From positions 1 through 64,000 of the forward strand of contig DASYXK010000021.1 of NCBI GenBank assembly GCA_035935115.1: 64,000 bases of DNA, in the 5' to 3' direction. A program made the position numbers and the translations under genes. Source of the DNA: TA-20 sp035935115. GTDB lineage: Archaea > Thermoproteota > Nitrososphaeria > Nitrososphaerales > Nitrosopumilaceae. The stretch's first letter is position 1. Each line of letters opens with the position of its first letter. Of this stretch, positions 51,158 to 60,448 are shown piece after piece. The notes beneath the pieces were generated by a model that worked only from the letters and a program-made list of their open reading frames with translations, did no database searches and had not been told where the DNA came from.

Positions 51158-51310
51158 TTAATAAATCAGATTGTATTGTCCTGCAGATGTTTTGACATCT
51201 GATCTGTGAATTACTTTACAAATAATGTCAGGAAAGATAAATTCAGTAATGAGAAAAATACTCAAAAGTAAAACTCCTATCACAATAAAAATGCCAATGC
51301 GTATCTTCAT
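51158..51310 (-). CDS. Single-helix membrane mini protein
   Basis: 50 residues: MKIRIGIFIVIGVLLLSIFL then ITEFIFPDIICKVIHRSDVK and a polar end. One transmembrane helix with a basic N-terminus. It begins 15 bases downstream of the citrate synthase stop on the same strand, so probably co-transcribed. Its 3' coding part contains a perfect 7-bp hairpin (CAGATGT-TTTG-ACATCTG, 51184-51201). Confidence 0.45.
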   Translation of the reverse strand: MKIRIGIFIVIGVLLLSIFLITEFIFPDIICKVIHRSDVKTSAGQYNLIY

Positions 51311-51325
51311 TTTTGTTTAAATTTA

Positions 51326-52495
51326 TTATTGCTGCCTTTTTTCCAAAGGTACGTATTCGCATCCTGATGGTCCACAATATTTTCCTACATAGACTGCTTT
51401 TGGTCTGTAAAGCATTGGTTTTGGTGCAGCCTCTGCAAATTTTTCTTCAATGATATGAGCTGTCCATCCTGCAACTCTAGAGATTGCAAAAATTGGTGTG
51501 TTCAAATCCATTGGAATTTTTAGCATATAGTAAGCAGATGCACTATAAAGATCCACGTTTGGAAAAATATCTGATCCTTTTACCTTTTTCATCTCTTCTT
51601 CTGTAACATCTTCAACTTTTTTTGTAATCTTGTACCAAGGATCTCCTGTTTTTTCAGATAACCGCCTTGATAATTCTCTGAGCACTTCGGCTCGCGGATC
51701 GAATGTCTTGTATACTGCATGGCCCATTCCCATTATTTTTTTACCTTGGGCAAGTTTTTCTTTAATCCATGGTTCAACGTTGTCTTCAGTCTTGATTTCT
51801 AAAAGCATCTTCATTACTTGAAAATTAGCTCCTCCGTGCAGTTCGCCACTTAGTGCACCAATAGCCGCACTAACTGCGGCATACATGTGAGCACGTGTGG
51901 ATGCTACTTCCCTTGCAGCAAAAGTAGACGCATTAAAACTGTGTTCAGCATGTAAAATCAAACAAATATCAAAAATTCTGGCAAATTCGTTATCTGGTAT
52001 GTTTCCTGTAAGCATGTAAAGAAAATTAGCGGCATGACTAAGATCTTTTGATGGTTGGATGATTTCCTTTCCATTACGAATTCTGTCCCAGCATGATACG
52101 ATTATTGGTAGTTTGGAAATAAGATCAATTGCTCTGGTGTAATTTGTAGGCCTGTCATCTGATTTTTCATTATCATATGCCGGAAGTATTGCCACAGAAG
52201 ATTGTAAAACATCCATGGGGCTTGCTGTTTTTGGCAAATTCTTGAGATTTTTCTCCAGACCTTCTGGGACCTTGCGAGAAGCAACAAGTTTGTCATTAAA
52301 TTCAGAAAGTATGGTTTTTGATGGAAGATCATCATTAAGTAACATGCATGCAGTTTCCTCAAAAGTAGATTTTTTGACTAGGTCCAAAATGTCATATCCT
52401 CTGTAAATCAGTTTGCCATTTACGCCATCAATTGCAGAAATTTTTGTATCAGCTACCTCGATATTGCGAAGACCGATGTTTTTTGTTTCCACCAA
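51326..52495 (-). CDS. gltA: Citrate synthase
   Basis: 389 residues, archaeal/Gram-positive short type. Oxaloacetate/acetyl-CoA sites: HAEHSFNASTFAAREVAST (182-200), catalytic His220 in LSGELHGGANFQV, His259 in MGMGHAVYKTFDPRAEVL and Asp315 in NVDLYSASAYYML; KLIYRGYDI at the N-terminus. Condenses acetyl-CoA with oxaloacetate at the entry to the (oxidative or incomplete) TCA pathway, supplying 2-oxoglutarate for glutamate in an autotroph. Confidence 0.97.
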   Translation of the reverse strand: MVETKNIGLRNIEVADTKISAIDGVNGKLIYRGYDILDLVKKSTFEETACMLLNDDLPSKTILSEFNDKLVASRKVPEGLEKNLKNLPKTASPMDVLQSSVAILPAYDNEKSDDRPTNYTRAIDLISKLPIIVSCWDRIRNGKEIIQPSKDLSHAANFLYMLTGNIPDNEFARIFDICLILHAEHSFNASTFAAREVASTRAHMYAAVSAAIGALSGELHGGANFQVMKMLLEIKTEDNVEPWIKEKLAQGKKIMGMGHAVYKTFDPRAEVLRELSRRLSEKTGDPWYKITKKVEDVTEEEMKKVKGSDIFPNVDLYSASAYYMLKIPMDLNTPIFAISRVAGWTAHIIEEKFAEAAPKPMLYRPKAVYVGKYCGPSGCEYVPLEKRQQ

Positions 52496-52591
52496 TATTA
52501 CTGCAAAAAATGCGTATTAAAATTATACCATGCTATTCAACTTGGTACATCGTAGCTAAATGCAAACTTTGCAGAAGATCTTAAAATTTCC

Positions 52592-52900
52592 TTAATCTAC
52601 GCTACATTTTATTTTACTTATTTTTACTAAAAATTCTCCAATTGGTCTTTGGTAGGAGAATTCCTTTAATTTTTCATTGAGTAAATCTAAGAAAACATCA
52701 ACTGTTCCACTATCAAGCTCAGCAAATATTCCTCTTAGATATTCTGGATGATCATAGCAGTCAGGCAAATAAGACTGAAATCTCTCATATAAGATCCTAA
52801 AAACATCATGTAGTAATTTACTGCCACCTATTTCCAGTAATGATTCTTCCAGGGCTAGACTAACGAGTGCTTTTTTTACCTTGTTTGTATCAGGAAACAT
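52592..52900 (-). CDS. Conserved thaumarchaeal small domain protein, paralogue 3 of 3
   Basis: 102 residues. KVKKALVSLALEESLLEIGG, VFRILYERFQSYLPDCYDH, PEYLRGIFAELDSGTVDVF, LNEKLKEFSYQRPIGEFLVK. Shares D-C-Y-x-H-P-E-Y-L with 22103 and the E-F-x-Y-Q-x-P-x-x-E-F-L tail with 31895. All-helical; unknown role. Confidence 0.68.
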   Translation of the reverse strand: MFPDTNKVKKALVSLALEESLLEIGGSKLLHDVFRILYERFQSYLPDCYDHPEYLRGIFAELDSGTVDVFLDLLNEKLKEFSYQRPIGEFLVKISKIKCSVD

Positions 52901-53045
52901 TACTCTCGTATACGGGGAATTTGCTAAAATGTACTTGTCCTTTAAAAAAATTACATGCAGGATAAGAGAGAAGTCAAAAATTAAGCAGTTTGTCTAATCT
53001 GACAACTTTGTGCCATATAGCACAAATTTTCAAAAAAGATTGAAA

Positions 53046-53267
53046 ATGAGCGAAATGGAAGACAGTTTCATAAAACTCGTTGATGAGTTTGTCCTAGTTT
53101 CAAAGGAACCAGAAGTTCTTGAAGAAATAGGTCAGCTTGACAGGGAAGCAAGACTGCTTGGAATAACATTTTACGATATGTACTGTGTTGTTTTACAAGA
53201 TGTGGCAGGACATCAAAACCTTGTATCACGATTCAAAATTTTCATGAATGCAAAGAAAACCGTTTGA
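53046..53267 (+). CDS. Small conserved thaumarchaeal protein, paralogue of 50923
   Basis: 73 residues from ATG 53046 (an upstream frame to 53010 looks like leader): MSEMEDSFIKLVDEFVLVSK, EPEVLEEIGQLDREARLLGI, TFYDMYCVVLQDVAGHQN. Same core as the protein at 50923. It precedes the DHH phosphoesterase by 43 bases on the same strand. Confidence 0.6.
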   Translation: MSEMEDSFIKLVDEFVLVSKEPEVLEEIGQLDREARLLGITFYDMYCVVLQDVAGHQNLVSRFKIFMNAKKTV

Positions 53268-53310
53268 ATATTTTTGGTTTAAATGAGGGTCATTCTGCCT
53301 TGATAATTCT

Positions 53311-54291
53311 ATGGCAAGAACTATAGTATGTGTTTCTCATAAAGAAGATGCAGACGGAATAGGTGCTGCTTCACTTGTCAGACAAGCGTTTGGTGGAGAG
53401 ACAAAACTGGTTGACTATCCTGGTCTTATGACTGAGCTTGAACAACTAAAAAACAATGATTCTTTGAAGACTTTGTATATTTGTGACTTGGGCTTGAGTA
53501 AAACTAATCAAGACCAATTTATCGAGTTATTGACTGCGCTTAGAAAAAAACGAGTTTCAATTACATACATTGATCATCATGATTTAGATGAAAGTATAAA
53601 AAAGAAAATCAAATCACTCAAAGTTAAACTGATTCACAACGTCAATGAATGCACCACAGTTCAGGTATATGAGGCATTTAGGAAAAAATTGACAGATCAC
53701 AGTGCTTTTGTAGCTGCGTGCTCTGCAATAACGGATTATATGGAAGACAGGCCATTGGGCTCAAAACTTCTTCAAAAGTTTGATAGACAATTTGCTTTAC
53801 TTGAAGCCACCGTTCTCACATTTACTATTGTAAGTCACCAAAAAGATGGTGAATATCTACTTTATCTTGTAGATGAACTAAGCGAATCAAAATACCCTCA
53901 TGATATTCCAAACGCATTTGAATTTGCTCGCTTACAAGCAGAAAAAATTTCTGGTGTGATTCAAAAAGTAAAAGATAACATGAAAACCATGAAAAATCTT
54001 GCATACATGGAGGTTACTGACTCTGGTGCAAGCATGGTTGTAAATTTTGTTTTAGGCATGTCAGGAAAGGATGTGGGGGTATCTTACAAATTAAGAGAGG
54101 ACCATGGAATTTATGCCGTCTCTGTTAGAGGCTCCAGATCATCTAAGGTTCATCTTGGAAGAATCGTTAATGCACTGGCAACTGAACTTGGAGGCTCTGG
54201 TGGAGGACATGACAAGGCATGTGGTGCGGTCATACCAAAAGAAAAGATAAACATTTTTCTAAAGAAATTTAATTCTAAATTGGCACATTAA
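53311..54291 (+). CDS. DHH/DHHA1 family phosphoesterase
   Basis: 326 residues. DHH motifs: VSHKEDADGIGAASLVRQAF (Asp13, Asp15), YICDLGLSKTN (Asp59), ITYIDHHDLDESI (Asp88-His89-His90), and the C-terminal DHHA1 domain with SVRGSRSSKVHLGRIVNALA and GGSGGGHDKACGAVIP. All metal ligands are present. RecJ/NrnA-like hydrolase acting on single-stranded nucleic acid, nanoRNA or cyclic dinucleotides; archaeal homologues of this layout include RecJ-like and Pde2-like enzymes. Exact substrate not decided by sequence. Confidence 0.9.
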   Translation: MARTIVCVSHKEDADGIGAASLVRQAFGGETKLVDYPGLMTELEQLKNNDSLKTLYICDLGLSKTNQDQFIELLTALRKKRVSITYIDHHDLDESIKKKIKSLKVKLIHNVNECTTVQVYEAFRKKLTDHSAFVAACSAITDYMEDRPLGSKLLQKFDRQFALLEATVLTFTIVSHQKDGEYLLYLVDELSESKYPHDIPNAFEFARLQAEKISGVIQKVKDNMKTMKNLAYMEVTDSGASMVVNFVLGMSGKDVGVSYKLREDHGIYAVSVRGSRSSKVHLGRIVNALATELGGSGGGHDKACGAVIPKEKINIFLKKFNSKLAH

Positions 54292-54320
54292 TGATAAAAA
54301 ACTTGATTTCCTTTTAGAAC

Positions 54321-54776
54321 TTAGACAATCTCTGCTATTACATCGATTTCTACACAAGAATTTAAGGGAAGGCTTGCAACTCCTATGGCTATTCTGCTAT
54401 GTTGCCCCTTTGCTCCAAATATTTCAAAGATTAAATCTGATGCAGCGTTAATTACTTTGGGCTGCTCAGTAAATTCTGGTGTAGAGTTAACAAATCCTGA
54501 AACTCGAACAATTTTTGAGATTTTATCCAAACTTCCAAGTTCGTTTTTAATCTGGGCAAGTGCGTTTATTATGCAAAGTTTGGCAGCCTTTTGTGCTTCC
54601 TCAATTGAAATGTCTTTTGGCACCTTTCCCAAATATGCTACTTTGCCATCTTTTATTGGAATTTGACCTGAGACAAACACAAGTTTGCCTGTGACAACAA
54701 CAGGAACATAAGAGCCAGCGGGTTTTGGAGGACTAGGAAGAATGATACCAAGTGAAGCAAGTTTTTCATCTATCAT
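54321..54776 (-). CDS. RidA/YjgF-family protein
   Basis: 151 residues from ATG 54776; a longer frame to 54878 adds a Lys-rich leader unlike the family. KLASLGIILPSPPKPAGSYV at the N-terminus, LVFVSGQIPIKDGKVAYLGK, NALAQIKNELGSLDKISKIV, RVSGFVNSTPEFTEQPKVIN, SRIAIGVASLPLNSCVEIDV. This is the RidA subfamily with a 150-residue length. Enamine/imine deaminase in classical members; here the conserved R-x-A-x-G-V segment is kept, so activity is plausible. Confidence 0.88.
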   Translation of the reverse strand: MIDEKLASLGIILPSPPKPAGSYVPVVVTGKLVFVSGQIPIKDGKVAYLGKVPKDISIEEAQKAAKLCIINALAQIKNELGSLDKISKIVRVSGFVNSTPEFTEQPKVINAASDLIFEIFGAKGQHSRIAIGVASLPLNSCVEIDVIAEIV

Positions 54777-54910
54777 GAAATCTGGTTTTACTGTATGTGT
54801 TTTAACTTTATCTTCATAAAATATGAAGGAGTATTTTTTTATCATTGTTAAAACAGATTTGAAATTGTGTTTTTCCATGGTAGAATTCCATACATAGACT
54901 ATATTATGTT

Positions 54911-55156
54911 GTGAATAAAATAATCAATATGGAAAAAGGACACCATCCTACCCAAAAAGATCTGGACATATTGATATCAAAATTGAATGCTCTTGAGGTT
55001 TCAGCAACTGACAACTTTCAAAAATCACTTGTTGGCGTGTTAAAGGTACTTGTTGAAAACCAACTACACTCCTTTAACGAGTTTGAGCACCTAAAAAAGG
55101 CAATTGATTTGCTTACATTGCAGATCTTCAAAGTTGAACGTAAAGCAGATTCATAA
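54911..55156 (+). CDS. Small helical hypothetical protein
   Basis: 81 residues from GTG 54911 (ATG 54929 also possible): MEKGHHPTQKDLDILISKLN, ALEVSATDNFQKSLVGVLKV, LNSFNEF-like helix, LKKAIDLLTLQIFKVERK. Amphipathic helices only. Lineage-specific; function unknown. Confidence 0.55.
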   Translation: MNKIINMEKGHHPTQKDLDILISKLNALEVSATDNFQKSLVGVLKVLVENQLHSFNEFEHLKKAIDLLTLQIFKVERKADS

Positions 55157-55254
55157 TCCGAATCTTCAAATAAATTTTGTAATTTGTTTTAAAATGATGC
55201 TAATTGCTAGTTGAATGCCATTTAATAAAAGATTAAATTCAGGCTGACATTTTT

Positions 55255-56112
55255 TTGAAGCACATGAAAGAGCCTCACAATTATCGTAAAGTAGGGTATT
55301 CTATGATTGTAATCTCTGTTTCACTTACTGTCATTGGTTTGATTACTTGGTCAATAGGAAGCAACTATCATTTTGGTACTGGACTTATGGCTGGGCAAGA
55401 AATTGATGCCATGACACCAAAACAAGGTTACAACATTATCTCTTTTGATTATGTTGCTCCTGTAGGTGCAAAATTAAAATTGCTTGATCATACCGATTCC
55501 ATTAATGATGCAAAAAAACTTCAAAACCAGTATCAACAGAGTGTCAATGGATTTCAAATCCTCATCTTTGGGAATTCTCGTGACAGTAATGTAGATTTAA
55601 TGGCACATGCAGAAGTAGCTGCTTTTACTCCAACACAAGGATATAATGTCGTTTTCTTTAACAACGCAATGCCTGTTGGCGCAAAATTATCTATGAATAA
55701 ACATGATAATCTGCTTGTTAATGCTACCGCGGACGAGCAAGAACAACAAAAAAAAAATACTGATCCAGAGGTTAGCGTAATAATTTTTAGTTCATCTTAT
55801 GCAGATAATTTGAAGATGGTGTTGGGTACTGGTGCATCTATTCTTGCTAATGTTCAACCCATGCAGAATACACAACAATCTGCAACTATTGCCAATACTA
55901 GTACAAAGATTAACAGTAATAGCAACGAATCTGTAATAACTTCTCAAAAATTAAACAACACAAACAGTGTTTCACCTCAAACAGGACAAAAAACATTAGC
56001 AATAACTGAACAAGTAAATGCAACATCAACTACAAATCAAACCACTAAAACTACAAACAATACGCAGAAGTCTGTAAACCTTGGTGAAAACATAGGCGTT
56101 ATTTCGAAATAA
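55255..56112 (+). CDS. Membrane-anchored extracellular protein with a duplicated motif
   Basis: 285 residues from TTG 55255 (ATG 55264 alternative). One N-terminal membrane helix (MIVISVSLTVIGLITWSIGS). The ectodomain has two related units: DAMTPKQGYNIISFDYVAPV followed by GAKLKLLDH, and AAFTPTQGYNVVFFNNAMPV followed by GAKLSMNKH. A Gln/Asn/Thr/Ser-rich C-terminal tail (about 205-285) resembles stalks of cell-surface proteins. No VPEF anchor. Role unknown. Confidence 0.65.
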   Translation: MKHMKEPHNYRKVGYSMIVISVSLTVIGLITWSIGSNYHFGTGLMAGQEIDAMTPKQGYNIISFDYVAPVGAKLKLLDHTDSINDAKKLQNQYQQSVNGFQILIFGNSRDSNVDLMAHAEVAAFTPTQGYNVVFFNNAMPVGAKLSMNKHDNLLVNATADEQEQQKKNTDPEVSVIIFSSSYADNLKMVLGTGASILANVQPMQNTQQSATIANTSTKINSNSNESVITSQKLNNTNSVSPQTGQKTLAITEQVNATSTTNQTTKTTNNTQKSVNLGENIGVISK

Positions 56113-56121
56113 ATTCGATCA

Positions 56122-56274
56122 TTAAAGTAAATCTTCATCAATTTCTTCTATGGGATCTATGTATTGCGTACATGAACATTGTGGTATGAGGCATTTGCCT
56201 ACTTTTGCAAGAGAGTGGTTTTTATCTGCTGGTTCATGTGCTTGATCGATGTGATGACATCGCTTGCAATTCAT
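56122..56274 (-). CDS. Mini Cys/His-rich zinc protein
   Basis: 50 residues from ATG 56274: MNCKRCHHIDQAHEPADKNH then KVGKCLIPQCSCTQYID and an acidic tail. CxxCHH plus CxxxxCxC could bind one or two zinc ions. Ends 9 bases from the convergent gene at 55255. Confidence 0.5.
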   Translation of the reverse strand: MNCKRCHHIDQAHEPADKNHSLAKVGKCLIPQCSCTQYIDPIEEIDEDLL

Positions 56275-56443
56275 GTATGAAAGAAATTTTATCTTTTATT
56301 TAACATTTAAATCAAATTGCCTAAATTTTAATCTAAATATTTATCAAACAATCTTTTAGTTTGGTAAGTCAGATCTTCATTTAGTCGACTGCACCTAAGT
56401 TTTAATATGTAAAAAATACAGAATGTTATCTAAAAGGTAAAAA

Positions 56444-57373
56444 ATGAAAGTAATCTATCTTACATTAATAGTAGCTGCAATAGCAGTAATATTGGTGCCA
56501 ACAAGTTTTACGTATGATATATTCGTAGAAGCAAAGCAAACAGCAAGTCAAGCTCCAACACACAATACAGAGCCAGCAAGCTCAAACCATACTGCGCCTA
56601 GAAAAGATGTAGATGGTGAAATCCTTACCGCTATTATAAGGATAGAAGGTAAGAAAGAGACAGTAAACATCCAATTATCTAGGGTACTTTTCAAGGTCAA
56701 CCCGCATTATGACAGGGACGGCGAAGTCACAAGTTTGGATATGACGCTAAGACCAGAAATGCATGATAAATATAAAAAAATTGGATTTGCAGAAAAATCC
56801 AAGAAAACTGTCTTTGTCTATCCCATATTTACACAGGCGGCATACGGTAACAATGGTTTTTATGATTACTATAAAAAAAGATGCGACACAAAATGTTTAA
56901 CAGTAAATATTCCAACAAAATTCCAAAACACGTATACGGCTAGCGGTACGGCAGGTCTGGTTTTAAAACTACTCAATTATTCACATATCACAGATATCGA
57001 AGTAGACAAAAATCCAGATATTTTAAAAAAATATGATAGAATAATAATACTGCATAATGAGTATGTTACAAAAAAAGAATTTGACGCAATAACGCACCAT
57101 CCAAATGTAGTATATCTGTATCCAAATGCACTTTATGCTGAAGTCAAGACTGACTACAACAAAAACACAATTATACTTGTCAGAGGACATGGTTATCCAT
57201 CTATAAATATGGCAAATGGATTTGGCTGGAAATACGACAATTCAAAGCTTGAATATGATGTAAAATGTGAAAACTGGAAATTTTACAAAATTAACAACGG
57301 CAAGATGTTAAATTGCTATCCAGAGATTGCCATAGCTTCTGACCAGTTATTGTTAGGTGCAATAAAGAATTGA
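56444..57373 (+). CDS. Secreted protein of the triplicated family, copy 3
   Basis: 309 residues. Signal peptide MKVIYLTLIVAAIAVILVPT, short Thr/Ser linker, then the family core, nearly identical to copy 2 (18415) from EGKKETVNIQLSRVLFKV to the C-terminal LLLGAIKN. About twenty base changes over some 730 bases, mostly silent, no indels. The N-terminal 65 residues are unrelated to copy 2. No VPEF surface gene follows; a YyaL-type gene comes next. Function unknown. Confidence 0.82.
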   Translation: MKVIYLTLIVAAIAVILVPTSFTYDIFVEAKQTASQAPTHNTEPASSNHTAPRKDVDGEILTAIIRIEGKKETVNIQLSRVLFKVNPHYDRDGEVTSLDMTLRPEMHDKYKKIGFAEKSKKTVFVYPIFTQAAYGNNGFYDYYKKRCDTKCLTVNIPTKFQNTYTASGTAGLVLKLLNYSHITDIEVDKNPDILKKYDRIIILHNEYVTKKEFDAITHHPNVVYLYPNALYAEVKTDYNKNTIILVRGHGYPSINMANGFGWKYDNSKLEYDVKCENWKFYKINNGKMLNCYPEIAIASDQLLLGAIKN

Positions 57374-57467
57374 TAAATGATTTTCTTAGTTTGATTAGTA
57401 TTTGATCTTATTAAATAAAGAAATTACCACTTAAATTTGAATTACATACAAATAACCAAATCAACCT

Positions 57468-59507
57468 TTGAACTATGTGCAAGCAAATAACCTCATAAAA
57501 GAGACCAGTCCATATCTTTTACAACATGCCTACAATCCAGTAAAATGGTATACTTGGGGAGACGAAGCATTAAAAAAAGCAAAAGAAGAAAACAAACCCA
57601 TTTTTTTAAGCATAGGGTATAGTGCTTGTCATTGGTGTCATGTAATGGCACACGAATCATTTGAAAATGAAGATATTGCACAAATCATGAACGAGAATTT
57701 TGTTAATATCAAAGTAGATAGAGAAGAACGCCCAGACATTGATGATATTTATCAAAAAGTTTGTCAGCTAACAACTGGTAGCGGAGGTTGGCCATTGAGC
57801 GTGTTTCTCACCCCTGATCAAAAGCCATTTTATGTTGGTACTTATTTTCCACCACTAGACAACTACGGTAGGCCTGGTTTTGGTAGTTTACTTAGACAGT
57901 TATCACAAGCTTGGAAAGAAAAACCACATGATGTAGAATCTGCCACTGAGAATTTCATGAATACATTGCAACGAACTGAATCTATATCCTCATCGACAAA
58001 GCTAGAGAAAACAATACTCGATGAGGCCGCATTAAATCTTCTCTCCATGGGAGATCCTGTAAATGGGGGATTTGGGCAGGCCCCAAAATTTCCTAACGCT
58101 GCAAATCTTTCTTTTATGTTAAGATACTCCAAACTTTCTGGAATTACAAGATTTCAAGAGTTTGTTTTCAAGACTTTAAACAAGATGGCAAGTGGAGGAA
58201 TTTATGATCATCTTGGGGGCGGATTTCACAGATATTCTACAGACTCTAGATGGCATGTTCCTCATTTTGAAAAGATGCTATATGATAACGCCCTTTTGCC
58301 AATAGTTTACGCCGAAGCATATCAAATTACTAAAGATTCAAGATATCTTGAAATTGTAAATCAAACTTTGCAGTATGTATTACATGAGATGACATCTTCT
58401 GATGGCGGATTTTATTCTGCACAGGATGCAGATTCAGAAGGCGAAGAAGGTAAATTCTATGTTTGGAAGAAAAACGAGATCCAAAAAATCATTGGTAATG
58501 ATGCTGATATCTTTTGTCTTTATTTTGATGTAACAGATGGTGGAAATTTTGAGGGCCACACCATATTACACAATAGCATAAACATGTCTACTGTAGCATT
58601 TCAATTTGGTAAAACAGAACAAGAAGTAAAAGAAATAATAAAAAAGTGCTCTGAAAAACTCTTTGAAATACGTTCAAAACGAGTGGTCCCAGGAAGAGAC
58701 GAAAAAATCCTTACAAGCTGGAACGCTTTAATGATATCTGCATTTGTCAAAGGATTTAGAATATCGGGGCAAACAAGATTTTTAGAAGCTGCAGAAAACT
58801 GTGTAAGCTTTATACAAGAAAAACTCACAAAAAATGGCGAGCTTTTAAGAACTTACAAAGATGGACAGGCAAAGCTCAAAGCATATCTTGATGATTATGC
58901 CTATTTTGCAAATGCACTTTTAGATCTTTTTGAAGCAATTCCAAATAAAAAATATCTTGAACTTGCAATCTATTATGCAAATTATTTACTGGAACATTTT
59001 TGGGATGAGAATGAAAAAAACTTCTTTTTCACTGCAGACAACCACGAACAGTTGATTATTAGAACAAAAAACATCTATGATCTATCGCTTCCGTCAGGAA
59101 ATTCATTTGCAGCAAACACGTTTCTAAGACTATATCATATAACACAAAACAACAGGTATCTTGATGTTTCAGTTAAGATAATGGAATCACTTTCAACAAT
59201 GGCGGCAGAAAACCCGTTTGGGTTTGGACAACTTTTGATTACGATGTACATTTACCTACAAAATCCAACTGAGATCACTTTGCTAAACGAGGAAAATAAT
59301 GAGATTTATACAAATCTCACTAAAAGATTTCTGCCAGAATCAATACTGGTGATAATCCCAAAAGCAGAATACTTGGACGACCTAAAAAATTATCCATTTT
59401 TTGCAGGAAAAGAATATGATAAAACAAAGACTAGGGTTTTCATATGCAAAAATTTTACATGCTCATTACCGCTTGATTCATTAGCAGAAATAGAAAAACT
59501 ACTTTAA
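57468..59507 (+). CDS. YyaL/SSP411-type thioredoxin-domain protein
   Basis: 679 residues, the normal length. N-terminal DUF255 thioredoxin-like domain: ETSPYLLQHAYNPVKWYTWG, LSIGYSACHWCHVMAHESFE (Cys54, Cys57), VNIKVDREERPDIDDIYQ, GGWPLSVFLTPDQKPFYVGT. The rest is an (alpha/alpha)6 barrel as in N-acylglucosamine 2-epimerases (DHLGGGFHRYSTDSRWHVPH, FEKMLYDNALL, SAQDADSEGEEGKFYVW, LTSWNALMISAFVKG). Widespread but poorly characterised; a protein-folding or sugar-modifying role is proposed for the family. TTG start. Confidence 0.93.
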   Translation: MNYVQANNLIKETSPYLLQHAYNPVKWYTWGDEALKKAKEENKPIFLSIGYSACHWCHVMAHESFENEDIAQIMNENFVNIKVDREERPDIDDIYQKVCQLTTGSGGWPLSVFLTPDQKPFYVGTYFPPLDNYGRPGFGSLLRQLSQAWKEKPHDVESATENFMNTLQRTESISSSTKLEKTILDEAALNLLSMGDPVNGGFGQAPKFPNAANLSFMLRYSKLSGITRFQEFVFKTLNKMASGGIYDHLGGGFHRYSTDSRWHVPHFEKMLYDNALLPIVYAEAYQITKDSRYLEIVNQTLQYVLHEMTSSDGGFYSAQDADSEGEEGKFYVWKKNEIQKIIGNDADIFCLYFDVTDGGNFEGHTILHNSINMSTVAFQFGKTEQEVKEIIKKCSEKLFEIRSKRVVPGRDEKILTSWNALMISAFVKGFRISGQTRFLEAAENCVSFIQEKLTKNGELLRTYKDGQAKLKAYLDDYAYFANALLDLFEAIPNKKYLELAIYYANYLLEHFWDENEKNFFFTADNHEQLIIRTKNIYDLSLPSGNSFAANTFLRLYHITQNNRYLDVSVKIMESLSTMAAENPFGFGQLLITMYIYLQNPTEITLLNEENNEIYTNLTKRFLPESILVIIPKAEYLDDLKNYPFFAGKEYDKTKTRVFICKNFTCSLPLDSLAEIEKLL

Positions 59508-59822
59508 ACTTTTAATATTTATCTCTAATCTTTGTCCAACACTTGGGCTGCCCATTTTTTCATATCTGCGTTTTGGCATTATGATTGTTATTGCTGTCTG
59601 TGCGTAACTTTTTATCGCAATTGTTGGTTGGGATTGGAGTATTGCTTCAATAAATGGAGCTATTTGTTCTCTGAGTTCTGGGTCTAGTTTGTTATTTATC
59701 GCGTCAAGCATGAGCTGTTTTTGTGACATGGGTTCTGTCTGCACATCTTCAACAAGTGATAATTGGACTGTCTGACCATTGTCTATGAGCTGTTGAATTT
59801 GATAATGAATTACCTCTGACAT
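59499..59822 (-). CDS. Conserved hypothetical protein
   Basis: 107 residues: HYQIQQLIDNGQTVQLSLVE, QKQLMLDAINNKLDPELREQ, PTIAIKSYAQTAITIIMPKR, ending RLEINIKSLK. Helical N-terminal half and a two-strand C-terminal half. Unknown family; overlaps the convergent YyaL gene by 9 bases. Confidence 0.6.
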   Translation of the reverse strand: MSEVIHYQIQQLIDNGQTVQLSLVEDVQTEPMSQKQLMLDAINNKLDPELREQIAPFIEAILQSQPTIAIKSYAQTAITIIMPKRRYEKMGSPSVGQRLEINIKSLK

Positions 59823-59866
59823 GGTAGTCCTAAATAGTGTAGGGATTTATCTCTAACGTAAATGAT

Positions 59867-60151
59867 CTATTCTTTTGCATCTAAAACACCTTTTTTAATT
59901 TGATCTGCTCTGCGCTTAATTATGTGATGAAATTCTTGAATGTCATCAAGACCTGGTTTTTGTTTCTGATTTGCGTATGCCTGTAAAAACCCTGAATATA
60001 CACAACCAATTATTATTCCAAAAGTTGCAGCGGTAATATCTGTCACATCTGAGGCATATTCTTGCGCAAACTGCTTGTAAGATGATGCCTCATTAATGTA
60101 GTAATCTATAAGATTATTTATGAAATCTTTGGTTGTCGCAGGAATGGTCAA
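59867..60151 (-). CDS. Conserved hypothetical protein
   Basis: 94 residues: FINNLIDYYINEASSYKQFA, DVTDITAATFGIIIGCVYSG, FLQAYANQKQKPGLDDIQEF, HHIIKRRADQIKKGVL. All-helical with a moderately hydrophobic central helix. Same strand as 59499 (44-base gap), possibly co-transcribed. No function assigned. Confidence 0.6.
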   Translation of the reverse strand: MTIPATTKDFINNLIDYYINEASSYKQFAQEYASDVTDITAATFGIIIGCVYSGFLQAYANQKQKPGLDDIQEFHHIIKRRADQIKKGVLDAKE

Positions 60152-60303
60152 CAGTTAAGATTTCAAACTATCGTTTATAATGTTTGATTTTAACAAAAAT
60201 GAACAAAAATTAAATAGAAATCATCTTGATGTCACGTAATTAGAGAAAATACTAACATAATGTTGACCTAGTTTCTTTTTAGATTGATCGGAAATTCTTT
60301 GTC

Positions 60304-60423
60304 ATGCCTATAGAAATCAACAGAATAAACAAAGAGTGTCCGCAGTGTAAGAACTCTACCATGTTTAATACTGGTAAAGGTTATTTTTGCGGAAAATGCT
60401 TGAGCACAACTCAAATGGCTTAA
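60304..60423 (+). CDS. Mini zinc-ribbon protein
   Basis: 39 residues: MPIEINRINKECPQCKNSTM then FNTGKGYFCGKCLSTTQMA. CxxC (Cys12, Cys15) and CxxC (Cys29, Cys32) separated by 13 residues, a compact zinc ribbon of the transcription-factor/ribosomal style. Precedes the gene at 60449 by 25 bases. Confidence 0.6.
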   Translation: MPIEINRINKECPQCKNSTMFNTGKGYFCGKCLSTTQMA

Positions 60424-60448
60424 TTATTAATCATTTTTACCTACAAAC

